A DNA stretch of 29,622 nt, from positions 1-29,622 of IMG/VR virus record IMGVR_UViG_3300034374_002197. One strand, given 5' to 3'. Positions 8,648 through 16,072 of this stretch are shown here, in pieces (positions within the stretch are counted from its first letter, which is position 1; the number at the start of each line of letters is the position of its first letter). The notes beneath the pieces were generated by a model. The model ran no database searches. It was given only the letters and a program-made list of their open reading frames with translations, and was not told the DNA's origin. This DNA is from a virus. The translations under genes were made by a program, and so were the position numbers.

Positions 8648-9046
8648 ATGGCACATTTTGCAAAAGTACAAGACGGCATCGTGACTAGGGTCATTGTTGC
8701 CGAACCAGAATTCTTCGACACATTTGTTGATGACTCACCCGGTCGTTGGCTAAAGACCAGCTACAATATGCGCGGCGGTGTTTACTACGATCCCGCAACT
8801 AACCAACCTGCGGCGGATCAATCTGTCATTACAGGGGACGAGGGCCGTGAGCGTAAGAACTACGCTGGTAAGGGTTATACTTATGACTCAACACGCAACG
8901 CATTTATTCCACCACAGCCTTACGCTTCGTGGACTCTGAACGAAACATCATGTCTCTGGGAAGCACCTGTTGCACACCCTGATGACGGCAATCTGTACGA
9001 GTGGGACGAAGACACAACCAACTGGGTTCAAATCACCGAGGAATAA
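8648..9046 (+). CDS. small fibre-cluster protein B2, paralogue of B1
   Basis: The protein has 132 residues. MAHFAKVQDGIVTRVIVAE is the usual N-terminus of this family (closer to typical members than B1), followed by WLKTSYNMRGGVYYD, an extra loop of about nine residues with an acidic GDEGRE, and the same RKNYAG to ITEE C-terminal block as B1. The DNA of the two blocks (8495-8632 and 8906-9043) matches at about 120 of 138 positions by hand count. AAGGAG seven bases upstream is a strong ribosome site. Function is unknown; fibre-associated by context. Confidence 0.7.
   Translation: MAHFAKVQDGIVTRVIVAEPEFFDTFVDDSPGRWLKTSYNMRGGVYYDPATNQPAADQSVITGDEGRERKNYAGKGYTYDSTRNAFIPPQPYASWTLNETSCLWEAPVAHPDDGNLYEWDEDTTNWVQITEE
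8906..9043 (+). repeat. 138-bp direct repeat, copy 2 (copy 1 at 8495-8632)
   Basis: The 3' part of B2 repeats the 3' part of B1 without gaps, from ATTCCACCACAG to the last sense codon. I count about 18 mismatches in 138 bases. Six of these cluster in one place (GCAAGC versus GCTTCG and the next codons), while stretches such as CTCTGGGAAGCACCTGTTGCA and the GGGACGAAGACACAAC block are identical. This is a recent duplication or gene conversion, and a possible recombination site for swapping fibre cassettes. Confidence 0.8.
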
Positions 9047-9049
9047 TCC

Positions 9050-10084
9050 ATGACCAAAGCTCGCGGCCTGTCAAGCATTAGCCCTGATTCAAAAACCGAC
9101 GCGGTTTATTTGCCTGCGGGCACGACTGCTCAACGTCCAAGTTCGCCTGTTGAGGGAATGATACGTCAAAACACTACCGAAAATGTTGTAGAAACCTATA
9201 ACGGTACTGAGTGGGTCACAGTAGGTACGCAAGCAGTTACTTATACTGTTGATGCGTTGCTTGTCGCAGGAGGCGGGGGTGGTGCAGGATCAGGAAGCGG
9301 TGGTGGCGGAGGCGGTGGTGCAGGCGGAATGCGCTCACTTACTGATGAGTCATTATCCCAAGGCACTACATACGTTATTACTGTTGGAGGCGGCGGGGCG
9401 CAAGGAACTGCCGATACCAATACAGCCGCCGGTGATGGCACTAACGGTGAAGACAGTGTTTTTTCAATCTATACCGCTGTAGGAGGCGGAGGCGGTGGTG
9501 CGGGTGGTGCCGCAAGAACCGGTAAAAGTGGTGGATCTGGTGGAGGCGGCGGTTATAGCGCAGGTCTTGGAGGATCAGGTACTGCGGGACAAGGTAATAA
9601 TGGCGGCAATGCTACATCTGGTACTAACGGTGGCGGTGCAGGCGGTGGTGCCGGAGCAGTAGGCGGAGGAAACCCGGCAGGTACGGCAGGTTCTACTGGC
9701 GGCATTGGAGCTATCTCCACAATTATCTCGTCTACTATTGCAACAGCACAATCCGTAGGAGAAGTCTCAGGATCTGATGTTTACTACGCCGGAGGCGGCG
9801 GTGGTGCTTCTAACGGTAGTGTTGGCCCCGGAGGCTTAGGCGGTGGCGGTAATGCAAGTACAGTATCCGGAGGTACGGCATCGACTGCGGGTTCTCCTAA
9901 CACTGGCGGTGGCGGCGGAGCCGCTTACGATGGTCCAGCCGCATCTGCGGGTGGTTCAGGTGTAGTTATTTTAAGAATGCTCACAGCAAACTACTCAGGC
10001 GCAGTTACAGGATCTCCGACAGTAGTCACGGACGGGGCGGATACAATTTTGATCTACAAAGACTCCGGTACATACATAGCTTAA
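9050..10084 (+). CDS. glycine-rich tail adhesin A', paralogue of 7195-8253
   Basis: The protein has 344 residues. Residues 21-42 (LPAGTTAQRPSSPVEGMIRQNT) repeat the linker module of adhesin A. VDALLVAGGGGGAG (about 66) opens a glycine-rich domain with a TYVITVGGGGAQG strand and many GGGG runs, closing at GGSGVVILRML (about 305). Compared with adhesin A, the glycine-rich loops differ throughout, and a non-glycine segment (AISTIISSTIATAQSVGEV, about 220-238) interrupts the array. The fold expected from family knowledge is a polyglycine-II sandwich with receptor-binding loops. The ATG follows the previous stop by three bases, and a 15-base gap with AAAGGA leads to the next block. Confidence 0.8.
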   Translation: MTKARGLSSISPDSKTDAVYLPAGTTAQRPSSPVEGMIRQNTTENVVETYNGTEWVTVGTQAVTYTVDALLVAGGGGGAGSGSGGGGGGGAGGMRSLTDESLSQGTTYVITVGGGGAQGTADTNTAAGDGTNGEDSVFSIYTAVGGGGGGAGGAARTGKSGGSGGGGGYSAGLGGSGTAGQGNNGGNATSGTNGGGAGGGAGAVGGGNPAGTAGSTGGIGAISTIISSTIATAQSVGEVSGSDVYYAGGGGGASNGSVGPGGLGGGGNASTVSGGTASTAGSPNTGGGGGAAYDGPAASAGGSGVVILRMLTANYSGAVTGSPTVVTDGADTILIYKDSGTYIA

Positions 10085-10099
10085 CTTAAAGGAATCTTC

Positions 10100-10726
10100 A
10101 TGCCCCTAAGCAAGCTCGTCTTTAAACCCGGAATCAATCGAGAAGGGACTAACTACTCGAACGAAGGCGGCTGGCACGATGGCGATAAAATCCGTTTTCG
10201 CTACGGCTACGTCGAAAAGCTAGGCGGTTGGGAAAAGGTCAACCAGAGTGCGCTTGACGGTACTCCCCGTGGTATTCATGACTTCACGACACTTGCTTCG
10301 CAGGACTTTTTATTTGTCGGCACCGAGAAAAAAGCATATCTCGAAGAATCGGGGACCCTGTACGACATCACCCCGTACCGAAGGACCGTTTGGTTACCTT
10401 TTGGAGTAACAGGTGTCGATGCTGGTGGATTCGTCGGCACGGTGACCGTGCAACTTGGTCTACCGTTTGAAGACGGCGTGCTTGAAGTAACAGGCGTATC
10501 TGCAACCGCAGAGCTAGGTATTCTTGAAGCAGTTACCACGCAAACATTTACTGAAACGGCTGTTCAAATGACCGGCGAAGTCGGCACAGTGACTTGGCTG
10601 GATTATGATAATCGCAATGTAACAGTCGATGTCCGAAGCTACAGCGCAGAAGACTCTATTCACATTACAGAGTACACTCAACCTATCGTATCTTCGGTTG
10701 GTACAGTTACGGTTTCGGTGAGTTGA
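10100..10726 (+). CDS. tail structural protein, N-terminal part (split gene)
   Basis: The protein has 208 residues. Residues 1-96 (MPLSKLVFKPGINREGT, GGWHDGDKIRFRYGYVEKLGGW, YDITPYRRT) match the N-terminus of a roughly 700-residue tail/stopper protein I know from marine podovirus-type contigs. In those proteins DITP-R is followed directly by a sequence like the start of the next ORF here. Instead, residues 97-208 are beta-repeat sequence (GVTGVDAGGFVGTVTV, VTGVSATAELG, MTGEVGTVTW, SVGTVTVSVS) resembling the repeats in the first gene of the window. The ORF then stops. AAAGGA about ten bases upstream fits the start. I infer that an inserted repeat segment has split the gene. Confidence 0.7.
   Translation: MPLSKLVFKPGINREGTNYSNEGGWHDGDKIRFRYGYVEKLGGWEKVNQSALDGTPRGIHDFTTLASQDFLFVGTEKKAYLEESGTLYDITPYRRTVWLPFGVTGVDAGGFVGTVTVQLGLPFEDGVLEVTGVSATAELGILEAVTTQTFTETAVQMTGEVGTVTWLDYDNRNVTVDVRSYSAEDSIHITEYTQPIVSSVGTVTVSVS
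10388..10723 (+). repeat. inserted VTG-VGTV beta-repeat segment
   Basis: About 112 codons with a recurring pattern VTGVxAxxxVGTVTV lie exactly between two pieces that are contiguous in related proteins. The repeats are of the same kind as those at 2-133 and 767-964, but more degenerate and with longer spacers. The segment boundaries are my estimate from the point where family similarity stops and restarts. Confidence 0.55.
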
Positions 10727-10727
10727 T

Positions 10728-12281
10728 ATGGCAATTAGTTTTTCAGCAACAAACGGTGATGCAACGCTCACGGTCCACGACCCGTCGCACGGATCTTCTA
10801 CCGGAGATTTTGTCGAGTTTGAAAGCGTTTCCGGCCTGACTTCTCAGTTAAACACCGATATTGAAAACTCAAGTGTTCCGCACGTTATTACGTCTGTGAC
10901 CACAGACACTTATACCTTAGAACTGGCTAATCCGGCCGATGGCGATTTTTCGGAACAAGGGCAAGCCTCTGCTTTTTATTTATTAAGCACGGGTTTGGCA
11001 ACCACAATTCTTGGACCGGGCTGGGGAGCGGGAACATGGGGTCGATTTACTTGGGGTTCTGCCGTGCCGTCACTGGCGGGTGAAACATTGCGTATATGGT
11101 TTGCGGACAATTTCGGTGAAGACCTTATTATGGTTAACGCTGATAATCAGATTTATTATTGGGACGCAACAAGTGGTGTAAACACTCGCGCAATACCTCT
11201 TATTTCTTTATCTGGAGCAAACGAAGTTCCAGTCGTTGCGCGTAAAACCCTTGTTTCAGAAGCTGACCGGCATGTCATTGCATTTGGCGCCAACCCGATT
11301 GGATCGACAGTACAAGACCCGTTACTGATTCGTTTCTCTGACCAAGAGAATCCGGCTGATTGGAATCCAACAGCAACCAACACGGCCGGTGATTTACGGC
11401 TATCTCAGGGTTCAGAGATTATTACCGCTGTCCGTACTTCACGACAAATCTTGGTGTGGACAGACTCCAGCCTACACTCGCTACAGTTTATCGGGCCTCC
11501 GTTTACCTTCGGTACCGCACTACTTGGTGACAACATCCGAATCGCAGGTCCTAACGCCGCTCTTAGCGTTAATGACACCGTGTACTGGATGGGTCAAAGC
11601 AACTTTTACATGTTTGATGGTCGAATTCAGCCAATCCCTTGTTCTGTTCGTGACTATGTTTTTTCAGACATCAATACACAGCAATCTTTCAAGATTTTTG
11701 CGGGATCTCTTGGTTCAGCAAACGAGGTCTGGTGGTTTTATCCGTCAGCCGGATCGGAAGAAAATGACCGTTATGTGGTTTATAATTATGCAGAAAACCT
11801 GTGGTATTACGGGACATTAGCTCGGACTTGCTGGAATGACCGCGCATCGGGGCAACGTTCTTATCCGCAAGCCACGGGACCAGATGGCTATATATATGAT
11901 CATGAGCGCGGATTAGAAGCGGACGGTTCTCCGTTAGAAGCATTTATCACGTCGTCTGATTTTGACATTGGTGACGGTGACCAGTTTATGTTAATAAGAC
12001 GACTGCTCCCGGATCTGTCCTTCCGAGGATCTACTGCGGACAACCCTGAAGTAGATTTCACCGTCACTGCAAAAAACTTTAGCGGAGCCGTAATAGATGA
12101 TGAAGCGTCTGGGACGGTTGTTCGTCAAACATTAGTTGGTGGGACACACGATTATACTAATCAACTATATATGCGAGCCCGTGGTCGTCAACTCGCCTTA
12201 AAAGTTGAATCAGACACGAGCGGTGTGCAGTGGCGGTTAGGGGCGCCACGACTCGACGCAAGAGCGGATGGTAGACGGTGA
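10728..12281 (+). CDS. tail structural protein, main part (nozzle/stopper-like)
   Basis: The protein has 517 residues. It begins SFSATNGDATLTVHDPSHGSSTGDFVEFESVSG, normally internal in the full-length family. The core has WGAGTWGRFTWG, LRIWFADNFGEDLIMV, NQIYYWDA, PADWNP, SLHSLQFIGPPFTF, VYWMGQSNFYMFDGR, YVVYNYAENLWYYGTLARTCW and GYIYDHERGLEADGSP. Repeated Tyr/Trp strands like these suggest a beta-propeller, as in the T7 gp12 nozzle; its position before the ejection proteins fits that. The start has GGTGAG five bases upstream and lies one base past the previous stop in the +1 frame, so reinitiation is likely. The upstream frame is closed by a TGA at 10719. Nozzle versus stopper cannot be decided here. 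Confidence 0.75.
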   Translation: MAISFSATNGDATLTVHDPSHGSSTGDFVEFESVSGLTSQLNTDIENSSVPHVITSVTTDTYTLELANPADGDFSEQGQASAFYLLSTGLATTILGPGWGAGTWGRFTWGSAVPSLAGETLRIWFADNFGEDLIMVNADNQIYYWDATSGVNTRAIPLISLSGANEVPVVARKTLVSEADRHVIAFGANPIGSTVQDPLLIRFSDQENPADWNPTATNTAGDLRLSQGSEIITAVRTSRQILVWTDSSLHSLQFIGPPFTFGTALLGDNIRIAGPNAALSVNDTVYWMGQSNFYMFDGRIQPIPCSVRDYVFSDINTQQSFKIFAGSLGSANEVWWFYPSAGSEENDRYVVYNYAENLWYYGTLARTCWNDRASGQRSYPQATGPDGYIYDHERGLEADGSPLEAFITSSDFDIGDGDQFMLIRRLLPDLSFRGSTADNPEVDFTVTAKNFSGAVIDDEASGTVVRQTLVGGTHDYTNQLYMRARGRQLALKVESDTSGVQWRLGAPRLDARADGRR

Positions 12282-12508
12282 GTATCAAAACAATACGTCC
12301 ATTACTCCCTGCGGCACCGGCGCAATACGACCCCGTTTATGTGCATCAGTTAGCACGGTCTTTGGAAAACTTAATTAACGAAGTCCGCAATCCGTTAACA
12401 GGAATTAACAGTTTGCCAAATGTAAACGCAATTGCCAGTTTAGAAGTTGGCGATTTATATGAAGACAACGGCTTTGTAAAAGTCGTTCGAGCAGAGGATA
12501 AAACATGA
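12278..12508 (+). CDS. small conserved phage protein after the tail gene
   Basis: The protein has 76 residues. It uses a GTG start in a GTGA overlap with the tail gene. The sequence RPLLPAAPAQYDPVYVHQLARSLENLINEVRNP is of a type often found directly after the tail/stopper gene in marine phages: a proline-rich start followed by a helix. The C-terminal half is short strands (ASLEVGDLYEDNGFVKVV). It has no known function. It overlaps the next gene by ATGA. Its tight coupling to the tail gene suggests a tail-completion or assembly partner, which is inference. Confidence 0.6.
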   Translation: MSIKTIRPLLPAAPAQYDPVYVHQLARSLENLINEVRNPLTGINSLPNVNAIASLEVGDLYEDNGFVKVVRAEDKT

Positions 12509-12738
12509 GCGATGATAACGTATTGATAATGGCTGACGGCACGCGTTGGAAACCTTCAACTAGCAGAGACATTGTTAGTTGCGTTTCTTGCGATAACGAA
12601 GTTGATACCCCAGAAGAAATTTTGTCTTACCCTTCGGGGAACTGCCCGGATTGCGGCAACCCTTGGACGGGGTCCGAGAAACGCAGTACAATCATACAGG
12701 TAACAGTACCTGAACAACTGGGCGGCGGAGCAGGCTAA
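12505..12738 (+). CDS. small zinc-ribbon protein
   Basis: The protein has 77 residues. It has two CxxC pairs, Cys26-Val-Ser-Cys29 and Cys47-Pro-Asp-Cys50, 17 residues apart, the spacing of a zinc ribbon. The N-terminus (NVLIMADGTRWKPSTS) is a short beta segment and the C-terminus is a strand plus a glycine tail. It starts by ATGA overlap and ends by TAATG overlap inside the virion operon. Zinc binding is inferred from the cysteine pattern. Whether it is a virion component or a regulator made late is unknown. Confidence 0.65.
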   Translation: MSDDNVLIMADGTRWKPSTSRDIVSCVSCDNEVDTPEEILSYPSGNCPDCGNPWTGSEKRSTIIQVTVPEQLGGGAG

Positions 12739-14534
12739 TGGCACAGGCACAACTTCAAGAAGAACTGATCCCAGCAGGCGGCATCGCAGACTTTGTAATG
12801 TCTGATGCAGAGATCGCGGCTCTCGAAGCAGAAGAAGCCCGTGAAGAGTTTGGTGATTCGGGGATTGCGCGTTTTGAACCAATTGCAAAACGCATGGCAT
12901 CTTATGGCCGTTATGGCGATGATCAAGTCGTTCACGCTGAAACAGGCGAGCTTCTCGTACCACGGGCCTTATTAGAACAAAGCCCTGAACTTAAAGAATC
13001 TATTTTCAGCCACCTGCGCGATATGGGGATTGAAGATCCTGATCGGTATGTGGTTGGATCGAGTGCAAACTCCATTAACCCAGACACGGGTATGCCCGAA
13101 TTCTTTTTGAAGAAAATTTTCCGCGGCGTTAGAAAAACTGTTTCTAACGTTGCTAAAGGCGTTAGCAAAGCGGTAAGCAAAGTCGGTAAGGTACTGAAAA
13201 AAGTTGCCCCGGTTGTTCTTCCAATCGCGTTAGCGATGACCCCGCTTGGTGCAATTTATGGCGCGGCCCTCGGATCAGGTATTGGTACCTTGATTCAAGG
13301 CGGTAATATTAAAGACGCTTTGAAATCAGCTTTGATTTCTGGAGTTTCTGGCGCCGTGTTCTCCGGTGTTTCTTCCAAGCTTGGCGGCGGTACATTTACT
13401 GAGGGCATTAAAGAAGCGGCGGCAAACCCAATGGGCCGTTTGAGTCAGACAGGAAAGGCGCTAGGTGCTGGAGATCCGTTCAGAAGCTTCGCTCCAACGG
13501 GCGATCAAATTGCTGATGATATTGCCGCGGGCCGTGCTGATGCAGGCGTGAGCGAAGCTCAAGAGCTTGCGGGAACTACGCCAATGGAAGAATATACACA
13601 AGCGGTTGATATTCGAGGTAAAGCTCCGTCTTTAGATCCAGACGTTGCAATGATGAACGACCCTTATTTTCAAGACGCTTCTGGCAACTTTGATCCAACC
13701 GGACGAAATTACACGGGCTTCAAGGGAGCTAGGAGTGCTAGCACGGATGGGGTAGGTTACGACTACCGCTTCGGTGGAACAGGCGGACCAACTCCGGATC
13801 GTGTAGCCAGCTTTGCAGAACAGGCGGGTAGCACTGCGGGTAGCACTGGAGCAGAAACAAGTCTCCTTGACACGGCTAAAGGGTATGGTCAAAAGGCATT
13901 AGACTTTTTTGATCCGCGTGTTCCCGACACAGTTCCCGGACTTGAAGCGGAAGTGGCTCGATTAAAAGGGTTAAATTATACGGATGATGTTGCTTATAAA
14001 ATAGCTCAAGAAAATATTGCAAAAGCGACTCCAAGTATGATCTCCCGTTATGCCCCAATCGCAGGTCTAGCCACTTTAGGCGCGACAGCCGGTGGATTCT
14101 TTGAAACGCCAGAAGAAGAAACAAACGAATTAGCCGAAGAGTTCCAACAAACCGGGGTTGATCTTGTCGCACAAAACCCAGAGCAATTTATGCTCGCGGG
14201 CCGCGACCCACGGTACTCGCAAGGTCAGTATGTTGTTGGAAGTCAGTATGGCTTGACCCCACAACAAACGCTCTTTAGTAACCCGTTTATGCGTTACCAA
14301 GCTCCGCAAATGCGGGCGGCGGCAGGCGGCGAAGTGTATCCACGTCGTAATGGCGGCATCATGCCAAACGAAGGCATCCCAGACCAAGACAGCGTTCGAG
14401 CATTGCTGATGCCGGGTGAGTTTGTCATGACCAAGGACGCGGTTCGCGGTCTAGGTGGCGGGAACTTAAATCAAGGCATCAACAACATGTATTCGATGAT
14501 GCGTAACCTTGAAACACGAGGACAGGTGGCGTAA
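12738..14534 (+). CDS. membrane-active virion protein candidate with cationic helix and hydrophobic core
   Basis: The protein has 598 residues. Residues 20-115 are acidic and include RYGDDQVVHAETGELLVPRALLE and HLRDMGIEDPDRYVVG. Residues 122-155 (FFLKKIFRGVRKTVSNVAKG and onward) are a strongly cationic amphipathic stretch with nine lysines. Residues 157-187 (APVVLPIALAMTPLGAIYGAAL...) and 195-213 are Gly/Ala-rich hydrophobic helices. A disordered middle follows. The C-terminus has RRNGGIMPNEGIPDQDSV, then LLMPGEFVMTKDAVRGLGGG, a motif shared by several marine phage structural proteins. The cationic helix plus hydrophobic hairpin suggests membrane insertion during DNA delivery. This is inference; the family has no function known to me. 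Both ends overlap neighbouring genes (TAATG). Confidence 0.65.
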   Translation: MAQAQLQEELIPAGGIADFVMSDAEIAALEAEEAREEFGDSGIARFEPIAKRMASYGRYGDDQVVHAETGELLVPRALLEQSPELKESIFSHLRDMGIEDPDRYVVGSSANSINPDTGMPEFFLKKIFRGVRKTVSNVAKGVSKAVSKVGKVLKKVAPVVLPIALAMTPLGAIYGAALGSGIGTLIQGGNIKDALKSALISGVSGAVFSGVSSKLGGGTFTEGIKEAAANPMGRLSQTGKALGAGDPFRSFAPTGDQIADDIAAGRADAGVSEAQELAGTTPMEEYTQAVDIRGKAPSLDPDVAMMNDPYFQDASGNFDPTGRNYTGFKGARSASTDGVGYDYRFGGTGGPTPDRVASFAEQAGSTAGSTGAETSLLDTAKGYGQKALDFFDPRVPDTVPGLEAEVARLKGLNYTDDVAYKIAQENIAKATPSMISRYAPIAGLATLGATAGGFFETPEEETNELAEEFQQTGVDLVAQNPEQFMLAGRDPRYSQGQYVVGSQYGLTPQQTLFSNPFMRYQAPQMRAAAGGEVYPRRNGGIMPNEGIPDQDSVRALLMPGEFVMTKDAVRGLGGGNLNQGINNMYSMMRNLETRGQVA

Positions 14535-15391
14535 TGGCAACTACTACTGAAATTGTTCGCGAAGCCCCCGAGATTGAAGCCTATAAACTAGGGCTTCTAA
14601 AATCCGCAAAAGATCTTGCGGATAGGCCGATTACGCTTCCCGTTCAGCAAATTGCTGAACAATCAGCCCTTCAGCAACGCGCCGCGGACCTCGCATCAGC
14701 GGGCATTGGGTCCTTTATGCCGTACTTAACAGAAGGCGGCTATACGATGGGCGATGCTTATCAGTCGTTAGCTGGCCCTCAACAAGTAACGGGTGAAATG
14801 ATTGAACGCTACATGAATCCTTTTCAGGATGCAGTTCAAGCTGAAATCAACCGGTCTTTTGATATTCAACAAAACCAAGCGGCAGGGCAGGCCGTAGGGG
14901 CAGGAGCTTTTGGCGGATCCCGAGCGCAGGTAGCGCAAAACGAGATTGACCGCAATCGTGCCGCGGCTCTTGCTCAATCACAAGCGCAAAACTTTATGCA
15001 GGCACAACAAGCGGCCGCAAATGAATTAGCCCGAGTTCAGCAACAAGGCGAACTATTGGGCACATTAGGCTTACGTCAGGCAAGCCTTGGCGAGCTTGGC
15101 CAAAAAATGGGTCAGCAAGAATCTCAATTCTTATTCGATATTGGTCAGCGTCAACAAGCACAACAGCAGGCAGAACTGGAAGCACAGCGTCAAAGCGACC
15201 TTGCACAGTTGTATGAGCCATACCAAAGATTCTCATATTTATCAGATATTTATAAAGGTGCACCATCGACGCAACAATCTATTGCGTCCGCAACAGCACC
15301 AAGTGTTTCACCGGCTCAACAATACCTCGGGCTAGGTATTGCAGGGCTTTCCGCCGCGGCAGGCGCAAGTAAAGCAGGACTATTCGGATGA
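14534..15391 (+). CDS. gp14-like internal virion / ejection protein candidate
   Basis: The protein has 285 residues. Residues 85-145 contain ERYMNPFQDAVQAEINRSFD and AVGAGAFGGSRAQVAQNEIDRN, signatures of a common marine phage virion protein. Residues 140-225 are an Ala/Gln-rich helical coiled coil. The C-terminus (PAQQYLGLGIAGLSAAAGASKAGLFG) is a glycine/alanine helix that could enter a membrane. Size and position (after the tail protein, before ~670- and ~1400-residue proteins) parallel T7 gp14, an ejected pore protein. That link rests on order and composition, not on sequence similarity. It overlaps the next gene by ATGA. Confidence 0.6.
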   Translation: MATTTEIVREAPEIEAYKLGLLKSAKDLADRPITLPVQQIAEQSALQQRAADLASAGIGSFMPYLTEGGYTMGDAYQSLAGPQQVTGEMIERYMNPFQDAVQAEINRSFDIQQNQAAGQAVGAGAFGGSRAQVAQNEIDRNRAAALAQSQAQNFMQAQQAAANELARVQQQGELLGTLGLRQASLGELGQKMGQQESQFLFDIGQRQQAQQQAELEAQRQSDLAQLYEPYQRFSYLSDIYKGAPSTQQSIASATAPSVSPAQQYLGLGIAGLSAAAGASKAGLFG

Positions 15392-16071
15392 TGAACAGAA
15401 GCGTAATGCAACGGCAAATGTTTAGGTACGGCGGCCCCGTCAAGATGATGGAACGAGGCGGTGCGCCTACAGGCCAGATGGCGACCTTGGTTAACCCACA
15501 AAGCGGCGAGCGCGTCACGTTGGACATGGCCAACGAAGCAGATGTTCAAATGATGGATCAGCTTGTTTCCGCAGGGTTTGTTATGGATACTCCTCAACAA
15601 GCACCTGTCGGTATGCAAATGGGCGGTGATCCGATGATGGCGGCAATGGCACAGCCTGCACCTGTCGATCAAGGTGTTGCGTCAATGATGCCTCAAGAAG
15701 CAATGCCCGCGGAACCTGCAATGGACATGGCGAGTATGGGCGTAGGCGAAGTTGATCCTGCAACAATTGAACAAATGTTGGGCGAAGTTGCTCCAGAAAT
15801 CGGTAATCCAGAAGAAGCCGAAGATTTTGAAACGATGATGAATTCTGTTCGCGGCGATGAAGCGTCTGTCGAACAACGTCGGATGGAGCTTGCTTCTTTA
15901 GTCGGGGAAGAAGACGCTATGCAAACTCCCGAATCTGTTCTTGCCTTAGTACAGCCTGTTGTACAAATGTCCTTGGTTGACGAAGGTATTGGTGGACTCG
16001 CAGAACAAGAGATGCAACAACCCGTAGAAGGCAACATGGCCGGCGGGATTATGTCAATGATGGGAGGCTAA
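15388..16071 (+). CDS. methionine-rich acidic virion-operon protein
   Basis: The protein has 227 residues, 33 of them methionine by my count (about 15 percent), often as MM pairs (FRYGGPVKMMERGG, GGDPMMAAMA, ETMMNS, SMMGG). It also has long Pro/Gln/Ala-rich and acidic stretches. The RYGGPV and MMERGG segments resemble short motifs in other marine phage structural proteins. It is probably mostly disordered, with helices at 130-170 and 185-215. ATGA overlaps at the start, and the next ATG follows the stop by one base. A scaffold or assembly role, or a minor virion component, is possible; nothing identifies which. Confidence 0.6.
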   Translation: MMNRSVMQRQMFRYGGPVKMMERGGAPTGQMATLVNPQSGERVTLDMANEADVQMMDQLVSAGFVMDTPQQAPVGMQMGGDPMMAAMAQPAPVDQGVASMMPQEAMPAEPAMDMASMGVGEVDPATIEQMLGEVAPEIGNPEEAEDFETMMNSVRGDEASVEQRRMELASLVGEEDAMQTPESVLALVQPVVQMSLVDEGIGGLAEQEMQQPVEGNMAGGIMSMMGG

Positions 16072-16072
16072 C

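Noticed and set aside
1-10084. Diversity-generating retroelement acting on the fibre genes
   Set aside because: No reverse transcriptase gene, no template repeat and no C-type-lectin variable region were found in the window.
10700-10735. Programmed ribosomal frameshift joining the two parts of the split tail gene
   Set aside because: No slippery heptamer or pseudoknot-like sequence is seen, the downstream frame is closed by a TGA at 10719, and a ribosome site plus ATG are present. Reinitiation is simpler.
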